Below are positions 49,064-64,000 of a stretch of 64,000 bases of DNA, one piece after another. The notes beneath the pieces were generated by a model. That model saw nothing but the letters and a program-made list of their open reading frames with translations, was not told the origin of the DNA and searched no databases. This DNA is from Beta vulgaris subsp. vulgaris (taxonomy: Eukaryota > Streptophyta > Magnoliopsida > Caryophyllales > Amaranthaceae), in NCBI RefSeq assembly GCF_026745355.1, contig NC_079204.1, positions 57,067,337 to 57,131,336 on the forward strand, written 5' to 3'. The stretch's first letter is position 1. Each line of letters begins with the position of its first letter. The position numbers and the translations under genes are program-made.

Positions 49064-49706
49064 CTTACTCATTAGTTTCTTCCTAAAAACAATTTTAGAA
49101 TATATTAAGCCACCACAATTTTAATATTAAGAATAATTTAGAAAATGATAATTTTGTATAGTAAACAAATATAAATACACATACTTGTATAATGTCTGTG
49201 TTTATATAAGTTCTCCATATGATTTCCATTTCAATATTATCTTTTACATCAAAGAAAAAAGAAGCTGTCAAAACAAAGTGCATAGGCAAATTAACAACTT
49301 TTCTAATTCGATAACTTATAATCTTTCAACAACAGTTTTACTGTCTTATAGACCAACTAAAATTGAATACTTATAAATCCCTCTTTTGATATATAAGCTT
49401 GATATATAATTAACTCATTTTGTTGATTCACCTTCTCAATTAGTGTCTCGAAGCTCATTAAAGAAAGCTATATTTATAATTTAAGCACATGGGCCATGTT
49501 GCACTCTCTCTGCTAATCCTTTTTTTTAGAATTTTAATATAAAATGGGCCAAATTCAAAGTGTACATTTTCTTTAAAAATGATATTAATATCAAGCATAA
49601 GTCATAAGTGGATGTATTTATATTTTTGTTTCATTTGAGTGTAAGAGCGTGGAAAAATTTTGAGTGATCCTAAGGTTATCTCTCTTAGATACAATAAAAT
49701 AATAAT

Positions 49707-49752
<46 letters not shown>

Positions 49753-49998
49753 ATAATTGGAGAGAGACAATCATAAAATTAATGTCTGAATGTACTCTTG
49801 GCCAAGGAAATTTCAATAATTAGAGGGTTGACAACCCGTTGGATCACCTAATCATCTAAATTTTTTCGAACTTATATCGTCATAGTTTTGTCAAAATAAG
49901 TTGAAGTGAACCGACCCTTATATGTTGGTTTTCACTTTTTTACCTAATTTAATTTCTTGTTTCATATATTGTCTCTTGTCTTACTTCTCTCACTTTAA
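49064..49998. other. AT-rich spacer with (TA)n
   Basis: No gene recognised. A (TA)n microsatellite lies at 49700-49756. Confidence 0.5.
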
Positions 49999-50126
49999 GG
50001 GACTGTTCTCCCCAACTTATTTTCAGTTCAGTTCAATTCCTAAATTGTTATCATTACTATTAGTTATAATTTAATTCAGTTCGGTTCAATTCAGTTCAGT
50101 TGTTTTATGGCAAAGAGAACATGCCC
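49999..50126. mobile_element. Harbinger-like short MITE (128 bp)
   Basis: Ends GGGACTGTTCTC and GAGAACATGCCC, an inverted pair (10 of 12). The inside has TTCAGTTCAGTTCAATTC units and the words TGTTTTATGGCAAAGAG, shared with the element at 63667. Flanks are TAA and TAT, a degenerate 3-bp duplication. Confidence 0.6.
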
Positions 50127-50793
50127 TATCTCAGTTTTTTTTTTAAAAAAATAAATTAGTATGTATTGGTCGTGGATATGATTTGTTATGATGATTCATA
50201 TTAGCCCACCTTAGACCACTTTGGGCTAAAGATTGAGCTATTATTTTTTGTTATATGTAACCTCTGATCATAGTCATGGTGTGACTATTATTATTGCATT
50301 TGCATTTCCTCCTGCACGGGCTAGCATCTCTATATTCATTACCAATAGTGAATAAGAAAAAAGAAAATTAATTAGTTGGCTAACATATTATCAGGATATC
50401 ATATACTACTTGCTTCACATTTGCAATTTTTTCATTCAACCCATCACCCATGAGTTGTTTTATAATTCTTTCATAAAGTATGATATATAATAGGATGATT
50501 ATGTCATATAGGAACACCGCGAAAAAGGTAAAAGAGTAAACAGAGGAAGGAATGAAGAAAGAGAAAAAAACACCACACTCAAACTCAAACCCCCTGCATA
50601 AACCATTTTTTCTTTTTTCTCTCGCTCTCCTCCAAATCCTTCGATCTCCCCATTAAAGAGAATACTTGAATACTTCCATCTCTTCTTCCTGTCTCTATCT
50701 CATTTATAGAGAAGTGAGAAAATTGTTAGTCACTTCAAATTATTCTCATTGGCGAAATTTTAATTGTTAGGGTTTTCGTTTCTCTCCCATCTA
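50127..50793. other. Probable promoter and 5'UTR of the small membrane-protein gene
   Basis: Pyrimidine-rich leader from about 50560, with TCTCTATCTCATTTATAG and CTCTCCTCCAAATCC. This is typical of a plant 5'UTR. No other exon seen. Confidence 0.4.
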
Positions 50794-53700
50794 ATGGCGG
50801 TTTTGGGGTTAGAGTTTTTCTCTTTCCTCTCTATTGGTTGGTTCCCAGTTGCTACTGCCGTTTTGTTGTGCAGGTTGTATGAATTGTTGTTTTGTAGGAG
50901 TTTTTCTCTCTCTCTTTTTTTTCTTACTCCAATTGATCGAATTGATACTCATTTTTGGATGAATTACAGCAAAAATGAGCTGACTCACTCGCTCTCAACT
51001 TACTGATTGCTCATGTCCATGGCCGACTCATTTATTTTGCTTTTGGTTCGATTTTTCTCCGACCTTTGATTATTCACCTTTTTTTTTCATAATTTTCTCT
51101 ATTTGAGGATTCTCAATTTGGTGAGATGTTTTGAAATTGTGGGTATGTAATATTTAATGGGTTTAACATAATGTTTGTGAATACTTATGGTTATAGAGTT
51201 GGTATTAGTCCTTTCTTTGCCTAAATTATAGCAATTATAAAACAATCAATTTCCTAATTAGTGGATATATAACCGGTAACTATTGGATAAAAAAAACTTC
51301 TCATAAAATGATCTAGAAAAATTGTTGAACATCCTTCAGCACAGGCATGTATCTCAAAGAAAAAAAAAGAGAGAAAAAGAGTAAAACATCTTTGCATGCA
51401 TGTGTATATACTTGCACGGATTTATAATACAATCATTCAATTGTGTGTAACTAAATTTTCTTAAAGAATTTTTAAAAAAATCAATGAAATCATTTTAATA
51501 GGATTGACACGTGGCTTTGAATTGTGTATATATTCTTGCACGGATTTATAATACGGTCATTCAATTGCGTGTAACTAAATTTTCTTAAACAATTTCAGTA
51601 TCAAATCTAAAATCATCCTGCAAATATTTTTCAACTTCAAAAAGAGTAGCTGAATGGAATATTTGACAGGAAAGGAAAAACCTTGGAAGATTTGCTTAAG
51701 TGGAGATTTCCTTCCAGTGAGTAATCTTACTTTTACAGCCCAAAATCACGGATATATCTTCAACTTAAGGAAATTGGAGGTTTCCTAAAACATTCAATGA
51801 CTGATTTTCAAAATTTGGGAAACTAATAAAGGAATCAAACATAATCATTTTAATGGAATGTGACACGTGGCATCTATTTCATTGCTCTATGAATGTGGGG
51901 TGAATTGTGAGAGCAGAATTTCTATGAGGCTGCCACGTAGGCTAATTTTTTCTTGCTTTAATATTATATATATGGTGATTAGTATAAATTTGTACAAGAC
52001 TACAAGTCACTTTCCTCTAATCCAAAGAAGCTTGGATTGAACATTATCAATTGAAGTGGCGTGTGAAGGATATATAACCATATAAGTACATAATCTTTAA
52101 CTAAAAAATTCTAATATTGAAAGGATGTGTTGCATTTTAGAATTGAAGATGCAGGAAATGGAAACAAAAATTGATGAGGTATGAAGTATATTTTTACTTC
52201 TATTTAGTGCTGAGCCCTAGACTTGAGAATGACAGCATCTGAAGCATGAAGCATATCCGATCCGATAAAGTATCAAGTATGACCTACTCCTGTAGGGCGT
52301 AGGCTATAATCTATATGTAGTACTATTAATATACACCAAGTGGGCGCTAAAAGGAATAGTAGTAACGTAGCTCGTGTCATGAAATTCAAGTTTTGCTGAT
52401 GTTGACTCTCCACCTTCTCCTGCTAAACTCCTATTATGATTTATACTACTGTGAGTTATGACTAGATCTCCGACAGGGGCGGATCCAGCGTGGGTTCAGT
52501 GGCTTCAACTGAATCCACGCAAATTTGGAAAAAAAAAAAGAAAAATGGCGGAAAAATGGTAACTATGAATTAAAATATAATTATCCCGCACCAAATTAAT
52601 TGAGTAATTGTCCGCATGGTTCAATGGTGGAGTTGATGAAATTATTTTCAAAGGACGCCGGATCAAATCCCGCCTTTGACTTTGCTTTCCCTTTTTTTTT
52701 GCTTCTTTTAAGTTGTGAGGAGTGAGTTTTCTTTTTCATCTTCTAATGTCTGTTTACTCTTTTAACATTTAATTATTTTTCACATCTTTTAAGTTTTGGG
52801 GTGTTTTTTTGTCATCTTTTACTCTCTTAGCATTCAATTATGAGAAAGTACTTGGACAATCAGTATCTATTTTTTTTATCAATCCTTTATTGAATTGCAT
52901 TCTTAAATATTTAGTAGTTAAAAAAAAGGCAATGCAGATTGAGTGCAATACATACCAAACATGTAATTAGAAATAATACTTCATTCGTTTCATAATAGGT
53001 TAAATATTGTCATTTAATGTTTATCTCGAGTTAGTTTGAATACTTTGATTTTTGGCATGGTTGGTGCTTTTACCTGAACTTAAAAACCTTTAAAGATATT
53101 ACTTATAACTAAAAGAAGGCATTCCCTAAGCTATCCTTTAAAAAAGTTCTAAAATCTGTTAGTTTAGCTAATTTAACTCATCATTTTGTTAAATAAACAT
53201 TAATTGACGATAAATTTATATTCAGTTAACTCAAATTTTAATAAACAAATCTTTAATTAAATTCTTAATTTTTAAATAATAATTCAAAAATTTTTGGATT
53301 AGAGAATTGACTTTGGTCAATTGACAAACTATTCTAAATGCAGCAGATTATGTGTGCCCACATCATGTCTCGAAAAAATTGTGAGGAAGATGTTAATCTA
53401 ACATCAAATAAATTCCGAACCCACGCGGATCAATTCCTGGATACGTCACTGATCTCCGATTGTTTGTTCATCAGTTGATCTATGTTAGTATGTACAAAGT
53501 CCTATTCCAAATGTGTTTCTGTTTGAGATATATCATATATTATGATACCAAAAGATATGATTAATATCTTTAAGATATATTAATATCTTTAAGATATATT
53601 ATTATCTTTGAGAATATTATCTTATGATTTATTTCCATGTATTAGATTAATATTAGGAATAAGATATATTAGAGATAGCTTCCTTCTAGGAGTCTTTTTG

Positions 53701-55369
53701 ACTTTTGTATATATTGTAGTCATTGTTTATTATTGGACACACGATAATATACTCATATTATATTTCTCTCGCTCCTCTCTTAAACTTATCAGTTTCCTAC
53801 CCCTCTCATCCTTGACTTATATACTATATTATCAGGGCCGTCTTGAAGATTTTGGGGCCCCGGTTCTAACATGAAAATCGGGCCCCTAAATTCGTAGAAA
53901 ATAAAGATGTAAGGTTAGAGTTCTAAATATGGAAAGTTGAAAACCTAAAGATAAATCATTGACAAATTCATTAAGGGTGGGAAATAAGGGTGATTTCTTC
54001 AAATATGAAGTAAAATTTTCAAAGTAATATATTTTGGGGCCTTTATAATTTTGGGGGTCCTATGCTGTTGGGCTCCTTGCACACCCTCATTTACCCCTCT
54101 GTATATTATATCCTTTTGACTTTAAATTAGCTTCTTTCATAATAGGGAAACTGAAAAACAATTAATTCCAATAAAGTTACAAATAATTGTTTAATATTCA
54201 TTCATTTTCAAAGAGTGCACCATTAAGTTATGATTTGTTGCATATGATCGCATCTCATTATATTTCTCCTTATAAGATGAGTCTCTTTAGCATGTGTAAC
54301 TATCCTCTATATCGAATGCTGATCTTAAAACCTTTGAAAATATAATATGGTAACTTATGTATATATATATAGTTGTAAAAACATCTCACTTATGCTATTT
54401 CGTTCTTTTTCTGGAAGATATATAGTGCTTTTGAAAAGTTACTTTGACCATTAGAATAATATGTGAATTAAGTGAGTAGGAGATGAGAATAAGCTTGTAT
54501 AAGGGGAACCTCCTGTTTCATGCCATATCACAAATTATAAGCTTGACTGCATTGGATGGGAAACAGGAAAAATAATAAGCTGGAACGCTAGAAATGCGTC
54601 ATGGGCCAAAAAAAATGTTGACTTAATTGGTTCCCTTAAATTTAATTAAGAAACAATAGTTAAGGTCTAAGGATGGATATGCTGCAATTTAATTCTACAC
54701 ATGATATTTAGTTTAAGGCAAAAACTAACGAACTTCTACAGAGCTTTAAATAAGAAATATATTGTTCTATTTAAATTACATAAAATAATATAGTAATACA
54801 TTTAGAGGAAAAATAGAACTCCGTTTATTTCCTCTATTTCTTCCTCCTCCCCCTCCCTCCTCTTTCCCAGTTATTGAGATAGTTTTCTTTTTGTTTTCGT
54901 TTTATCATGCTATCCAATCAAAGTAGAGGTGATCATGGGCCTGGCCGCGGCTAAAAGTTTTTGCCTATTGGTCGGGCCAGGCCTAAATTCGGAACGAATT
55001 TTTGTGTCAAAAGCCCGCTATTTCGGGCCTGAATTAGCGGGCTTTTGCGGGCCAAAACGGACCGGGCCAAAAAATAGACTAAAAAGTCAATTTCAGCTTG
55101 CCCAAAGCCAAAAAATACGGCCGGGCCCGCGGGCCGAAAAAATCTGCCCAAAACCCAGTCCAAAAATAGGCTGGGCCAAAATAATCACCTCTAAATCAAA
55201 GTATAATAAAGGTAGGTTTCCCACTTATTGAGATAATATGCACGTGAATGATAGCTTACTACGCATCTTTTCTTCTCTTCAGGATTTTCAAGGCCAAATC
55301 AATGTAGTTACAACATTGCTTCCAGGCAATTCGATAATAACATCAAATGGGGCAAACCTTACATCTTAA
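50794..55369 (+). CDS. Putative small single-pass membrane protein, 4 exons, family unknown
   Basis: I do not recognise this protein, but four exon-like blocks join with matching phases: 50794-50873, 51670-51716, 52141-52178 and 55283-55369. All junctions are GT-AG with good context (CAG|GTTGTA, CCA|GTGAGT, GAG|GTATGA; acceptors GACAG, TTTTAG, TCTTCAG). The joined frame encodes 83 residues. Residues 1-27 (MAVLGLEFFSFLSIG to LLCR) form a hydrophobic segment, a membrane anchor or signal. Then come KGKTLEDLLKWRFPS, a short charged coil (KLKMQEMETKIDE) and a Ser/Asn/Thr-rich tail ending NGANLTS. No domain is evident. Upstream is a pyrimidine-rich leader. The last intron (3.1 kb) carries two hAT-type insertions. 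A second possible last exon lies at 55447-55476. Single exons could be chance; the match in all three phases is what supports it. RNA evidence would decide. Confidence 0.45.
51404..51600. repeat. Direct repeat in intron 1 of the small-protein gene
   Basis: Two ~65-bp near-identical copies with CTTGCACGGATTTATAATAC, about 122 bp apart (from about 51411 and 51533). Confidence 0.7.
52474..53451. mobile_element. hAT-type non-autonomous element (978 bp) with 8-bp target duplication
   Basis: Starts CAGGGGCGGATCCAGCGTGG and ends CCTGGATACGTCACTG, an imperfect inverted pair (CAG...CTG). The identical 8-mer ATCTCCGA lies directly before (52466-52473) and after (53452-53459). No transposase. Inside, near 52617-52670, is a tRNA-like stretch with a B-box-like GGATCAAATCC. 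The element sits in intron 3 of the small-protein gene. Confidence 0.88.
53460..54923. other. Rest of intron 3, repeat-rich
   Basis: It holds a three-unit AATATCTTTAAGATATATT repeat (53560-53610), a block with CAGGGCCGTCTTGAAG (53834-54100) that looks like a hAT MITE remnant, and TA-rich DNA. No exon recognised. Confidence 0.4.
54924..55193. mobile_element. hAT-type MITE (270 bp) with 8-bp target duplication
   Basis: Ends TAGAGGTGATCATGGGCCTG and TAGGCTGGGCCAAAATAATCACCTCTA-type right end (inverted pair TAGAGGTGAT/ATCACCTCTA), flanked by identical AATCAAAG (54916-54923 and 55194-55201). Inside is rich in GGGCC units. It lies 90 bp upstream of the last exon of the small-protein gene. Confidence 0.88.
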
Positions 55370-55446
55370 CCCAAGTGTAGAGGTTGAAAAAAGTTTAGGT
55401 GATCTTTTCAAAAGTGATACCTAAATTTTAATCCCTCTTGTATTAG

Positions 55447-55476
55447 GATGGCCACAATGCCAAGAGCTCCAGCTAG
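55447..55476 (+). other. Possible alternative last exon of the small-protein gene
   Basis: A TTGTATTAG acceptor is followed by GAT GGC CAC and so on, giving DGHNAKSSS then TAG in the phase that follows exon 3. It also starts with Asp, like the main last exon. A small ATG-started frame (38 codons) overlaps it in another frame. Evidence is weak. Confidence 0.25.
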
Positions 55477-55702
55477 CAGTCTAGCACTGAAGGTGCTTCA
55501 AGATGCATTTGCTGCGAGCCCGGGACATCAAAAAGTGCCGAAGAGCAACATCATCCATTGACCACTGCAATAACCCAACCCAAAAACTTCTGTAAGGGCA
55601 TTTATTTCTCAGCACAGTCCATACATCCAGGCCCAAAGAAGAAATCATGTCCAGTTACAGGACAAACAAAAATAATGAAAAGGATTTCTTCTAAACATTA
55701 TA

Positions 55703-55959
55703 CTACCTCTGTTTTTATTTAGTTGCAACGTTTTGACTTTCACGCTTGCCAATGTACAATTTTAAATCGTTTTATCTCTAATTGTATGTAAGTAAAAATT
55801 ATAAAAATTTGATATTATGAAAGCTTACATCGAAACGAATCAAACAAGACCCCACATGACTATATTTTGTTTAACATATAAATCAATAAATGTGGTCAAA
55901 TAAGAGAACATGAATAGTGCAATTTGTCAAACGTTGCAACTAAAAGAGAACGGAGGTAG
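55703..55959. mobile_element. Stowaway-like MITE (257 bp)
   Basis: Ends CTACCTCTGTTTTTATTTAG and CTAAAAGAGAACGGAGGTAG, TA on both sides. It lies between the small-protein gene and the 3'UTR of the myosin-receptor gene. Confidence 0.8.
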
Positions 55960-56310
55960 TATTATTATATACACATGCACTTGAAAGGAAAATGTACAAA
56001 TTCACATGCCAAGTAGATGGTACAATATATTTTAAGTGGGAAGCCTGCAATCCAGGAGCTATCGTGAAAAAGCAATGCACTAGAGAAAGGAATGAGAAGG
56101 TTAGGCTGAGATTTCCCCCAGAAGTAGCTGCTGAACCCTGTGCTTGTCGAAAACTCGAAATACTCTTCTGCTTCTACAAAACTTTCCGTGTCATGCAGAT
56201 TCCATAAACAATACAAGCAACCCTCACACCTAAAACCCCTGGAAGGCACATTTAAAACTTGGAAATATTTAAACAGCAGCTAGCCCATGCAGATGACAGA
56301 TTCCAGTCCC

Positions 56311-61691
<5,381 letters not shown>

Positions 61692-61776
61692 ATATTATGT
61701 AATTGTGCTTTCAGTGCTTCACTTCAGATAAACCAGATACAAAATCGACCTGAATTCTGAATTCTGACTTCTGAGC
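61692..61776 (-). other. Probable 5'UTR exon part of MYOB7-like gene
   Basis: On the minus strand an acceptor (ATATTACAG) is followed by about 85 nt leading to the start codon. Its partner donor is likely TTCG|GTACTC near 63237, which would make a 1.46-kb 5'UTR intron. Confidence 0.4.
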
Positions 61777-61904
61777 TGTAATATATAAATCAAAACAATC
61801 ACAAATAGATCAATTGAATACATAACGAGAATGAAATTGGAAAAAAATTGTAGTGTTATTTGTTGAAATTTCTATACGTATTGAAAATGATGGTGTAATC
61901 AGTA

Positions 61905-62917
61905 GGCCTGGTTATTGGGTGGGTCGGGGCGGGTCGGGGAGGGTCATTAGCGGGGCGGGTCAGTTGAGGGTCGGTCATAGTCCATAGAGGATCAGGGTCA
62001 GGGTTAGGGTCTAGAGGGTCAGGGTCGGGTGCGGGTCAGACTTAAATTAAAGCGGGTCATTAGCGGGTCAAGCCCACTTGAACTTGTTTTGCCCAACATT
62101 AAACATAACAATAAACTTTGAATCTATAGATTATACAACTTCATCACGAGAACATACATAAACTTTGAATCTGCAAAGAATCTTGTGAAATAACATTTAT
62201 ATTTCTGGGAACTTCTCCTCAACTGCAGCATACTACAAGTTTGATATTCAATGATCATACAGAAATGGCCTAAAAATACAAAAACTACCCCATTCATTGT
62301 ATCATAAAAAACTAGATTACCAACATCATCTTTATTATACCATAAAAAAAAAAACTTGAATTTATTTTCATCACAAATCAGGATTAATCTTCATCTTCTT
62401 GAAAGAAGAATCATCACTAAAAGCCTTAGAAATCAACTCAACAGTCTTGTGTTGAAAAAGATGAATCATATGAATCCTCTTATTCTCCATTTCCATCCTA
62501 AACTTCAGTCTCTCTCATCAACTCCATCTTTTACCTCTCCATTTTAACAAAACTCTCAGAAAACACCCTCATTTGAGCACCCAATTCACCCATCAAACTC
62601 ACACATACGCAATTTCGAATCAAAAAAAAAAAAGAAATAACGAAACTAGCACAATCGAATCAAAACACAAGCAAACCAGAACAGAACAGACACTTTTGTG
62701 ACGGCTTTGTCATATTTTTTCGTACTCAAATTCACACAGTAAAAACACAATTTACCATTGCAAATCAGAAAACATTAAGCATAAATCTCATATATACTAT
62801 TGAAGCTTATGTAAAAAGAAAATAAAAGGAAAAAATTGAATCTTACAATGAGGAAAAGAGTGTGAATTTTGCCCTAATTTTTTCCCCAAAATTTTGTCGA
62901 CTGAGAGAAAGAGAAAG
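61905..62917. mobile_element. 1,013-bp insertion flanked by a 16-bp direct repeat
   Basis: The 16-mer GATGGTGTAATCAGTA occurs at 61889-61904 and again at 62918-62933, exactly bracketing the block. Such a long duplication fits target-primed insertion (LINE/SINE or retrocopy). The left part (61905-62080) is a GGGTCGGG/GCGGGTCA-rich tract; the middle carries a trihelix-like fragment on the minus strand; the right end (minus-strand 5' side) reads like a gene leader with CTTTCTCTTTCTC. No poly(A) tail was seen at either end, which argues against a simple retrocopy. Confidence 0.6.
62371..62593 (-). pseudogene. Decayed trihelix-like transcription factor C-terminal fragment
   Basis: Minus-strand reading gives MGELGAQMRVFSESFVKMER, a TAA stop, KMELMRETEV, a second break with frame change, then RMEMENKRIHMIHLFQHKTV and ELISKAFSDDSSFKKMKINPDL with TGA. 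The charged ME/RM-rich helix (FVKMER..KMELMRETEVL.RMEMENKR) resembles the C-terminal coiled coil of plant trihelix (GT/ASIL-type) factors as I recall them. There is one in-frame stop and one frameshift in 75 codons and no DNA-binding part, so it is a relic inside the insertion. Confidence 0.45.
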
Positions 62918-62933
62918 GATGGTGTAATCAGTA

Positions 62934-63666
62934 ATGTGTATCCCCCTGTTTCGGTCATCATGTAGCTAAGCTAGCTAACAGTGGAAAGATCCATAAAACA
63001 TTAGAATCACTAACTTAGTTGGAATATCTTCAGAAAGATAAGTTGTGCATTATATAAGACTAAAGTAGGAACAAAGCTGGTTTTTTGACCTTTATAATCG
63101 CTAGCTACCTCTAAATTCGAATTTACAACAAAAATTAGAGAAGGCAAGCTTTCAGAAGCAAAGGATATAGCGAAACCAAACAAAAGTATCAAAGTAAATC
63201 AAGAAATTGTAAAAGAGAGAGAGAGAGAAAGAGAGTACCGAATTCGAAAGCATATTTCTTTATTTTGGGGGAAATGATTAAGAAAGAGGAGGTAGAGTCA
63301 TTTTGATAAGAACCCTAAATATAATTGAATAGTAAGATGAGTACGATTGGATCGAAAAGTCCGTATTTAGCTGGGAAAATTTAAGATTGCCCCTGCACAA
63401 TCCACATGCCATACCTTAACCTTGGGTGCAAATTCATCCATTAGTTTGTCCTCAGCGCAGGTTTCTGTCTTCTCTTTCACTTGCCAGCACTACGCACAAG
63501 TCACAACTACACGCAGGTTGCCAGCACCAGCACTTCACGCAGTTTATACTTTATATAAGGTACATCTACTCTACGTATACATCCGCGAGCCAATTTTAGG
63601 AAAAAAGGATAAATTACAAACTGTTTGTTGGTGAACAAACCTAAACAAAAGACAAAAACACTCTTA
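62934..63666. other. Probable 5'UTR first exon and promoter of MYOB7-like gene
   Basis: An (AG)n tract at about 63212-63237 lies just inside the proposed intron; the exon before it (about 63238-63310, minus) would be the leader. Beyond 63310 is the likely promoter. No other gene seen. Confidence 0.35.
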
Positions 63667-63875
63667 TGGCCTGTTCTCCCCAACTTATTTTCAGTTCAGT
63701 TCAGTTCAATTCAGTTCAGTTCAGTTCAATTCAGTTCAGTTCAACTCTTGACAATACTTTTACTCTCACATATCACTATTCATTTCAGTTCAGATCAGAT
63801 CAGTTCAGATCAGTTCAGCTCAATTCAGCTCAGTTCAGTTCAGTTCAGCTGTTTTATGCCGAAGAGAACAGGCCC
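63667..63875. mobile_element. Harbinger-like short MITE (209 bp)
   Basis: Ends TGGCCTGTTCTC and GAGAACAGGCCC (11 of 12 inverted), flanked by TTA on both sides. Inside are TTCAGTTCAGTTCAATTCAG units. Same family as the element at 49999-50126. Confidence 0.85.
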
Positions 63876-63883
63876 TTAGGGTG

Positions 63884-64000
63884 CGTTCTATTCAACTTAT
63901 TGGCCTTGAACTTATTGGACCTTATCTTAAATGAACTTATTGAACCTGAACTGAACTTATTGGAACTTATTAAACCTGATTGGACCTGATTCAACTTATT
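63884..64000. mobile_element. Start of a GAACTTATTGG-repeat MITE, cut by the window end
   Basis: Begins near AGGGTGCGTTCTATTCAAC and continues in ACTTATTGGACCTGA-type units like those at 15480-16260. The right end is outside the window. Confidence 0.4.

Noticed and set aside
52611..52680. tRNA gene inside the hAT element
   Set aside because: A-box and B-box resemblance only; the arms do not pair well.
54929..55231. 100-codon plus-strand open frame
   Set aside because: It lies within a hAT MITE and reflects its GGGCC repeats.
62356..62547. 63-codon plus-strand open frame
   Set aside because: It is the antisense shadow of the trihelix-like fragment.

Overview
This window is nuclear DNA of a flowering plant, most likely a eudicot. 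The evidence is AT-rich sequence, short exons split by GT-AG introns, plant-only families (GASA peptide, AP2/ERF factor, X8/PDCB protein, GTD-binding myosin receptor) and many plant MITEs. The short (T)TCAGTTCAG-type MITEs suggest Caryophyllales/Amaranthaceae, but that is a guess. No bacterial or organellar genes, tRNA, rRNA or CRISPR array were seen. All exon borders were read by hand from splice signals, reading phase and family knowledge; nothing was aligned by computer.

Layout, left to right. A Rab-GAP TBC gene (1229-7960, minus) has eight exons, each a multiple of three. A UBA-PUB zinc-finger protein (9624-15216, minus) has twelve exons. Then comes repeat-rich DNA with a 5'-truncated L1-type LINE (17791-20464, minus). 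A divergent SUMO gene (23044-23708, plus) is followed by a frame-broken copy of its middle exon (24604-24751). A PDCB-like X8/GPI gene (25255-27883, minus) has a frame break in the X8 domain. Harbinger-like and Stowaway-like MITEs and a probable solo LTR (29638-32224) lead to a GASA/snakin peptide gene (32757-33433, plus), a SERF/4F5 gene (34755-35193, plus) and a single-exon AP2/ERF factor (42943-44220, plus).

The right third is full of transposons: hAT-type elements with 8-bp target duplications, Helitron-like 3' ends and tandem repeats. It appears to hide a four-exon gene for an 83-residue membrane protein (50794-55369, plus), whose last intron carries two hAT-type insertions. The window ends with a three-exon GTD-binding myosin-receptor gene (56311-61691, minus). 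Its probable 5'UTR intron holds a 1,013-bp insertion, flanked by a 16-bp direct repeat, that carries a decayed trihelix-like gene piece.

The genes are individual plant housekeeping or regulatory genes (vesicle traffic, ubiquitin/p97 binding, SUMO, plasmodesmata, peptide signalling, transcription, myosin transport), not a cluster. The most notable observations are an AT-AC (U12-type) intron in the SERF gene, the hidden small-protein gene, the SUMO pair, and the gene-bearing insertion near the right end.
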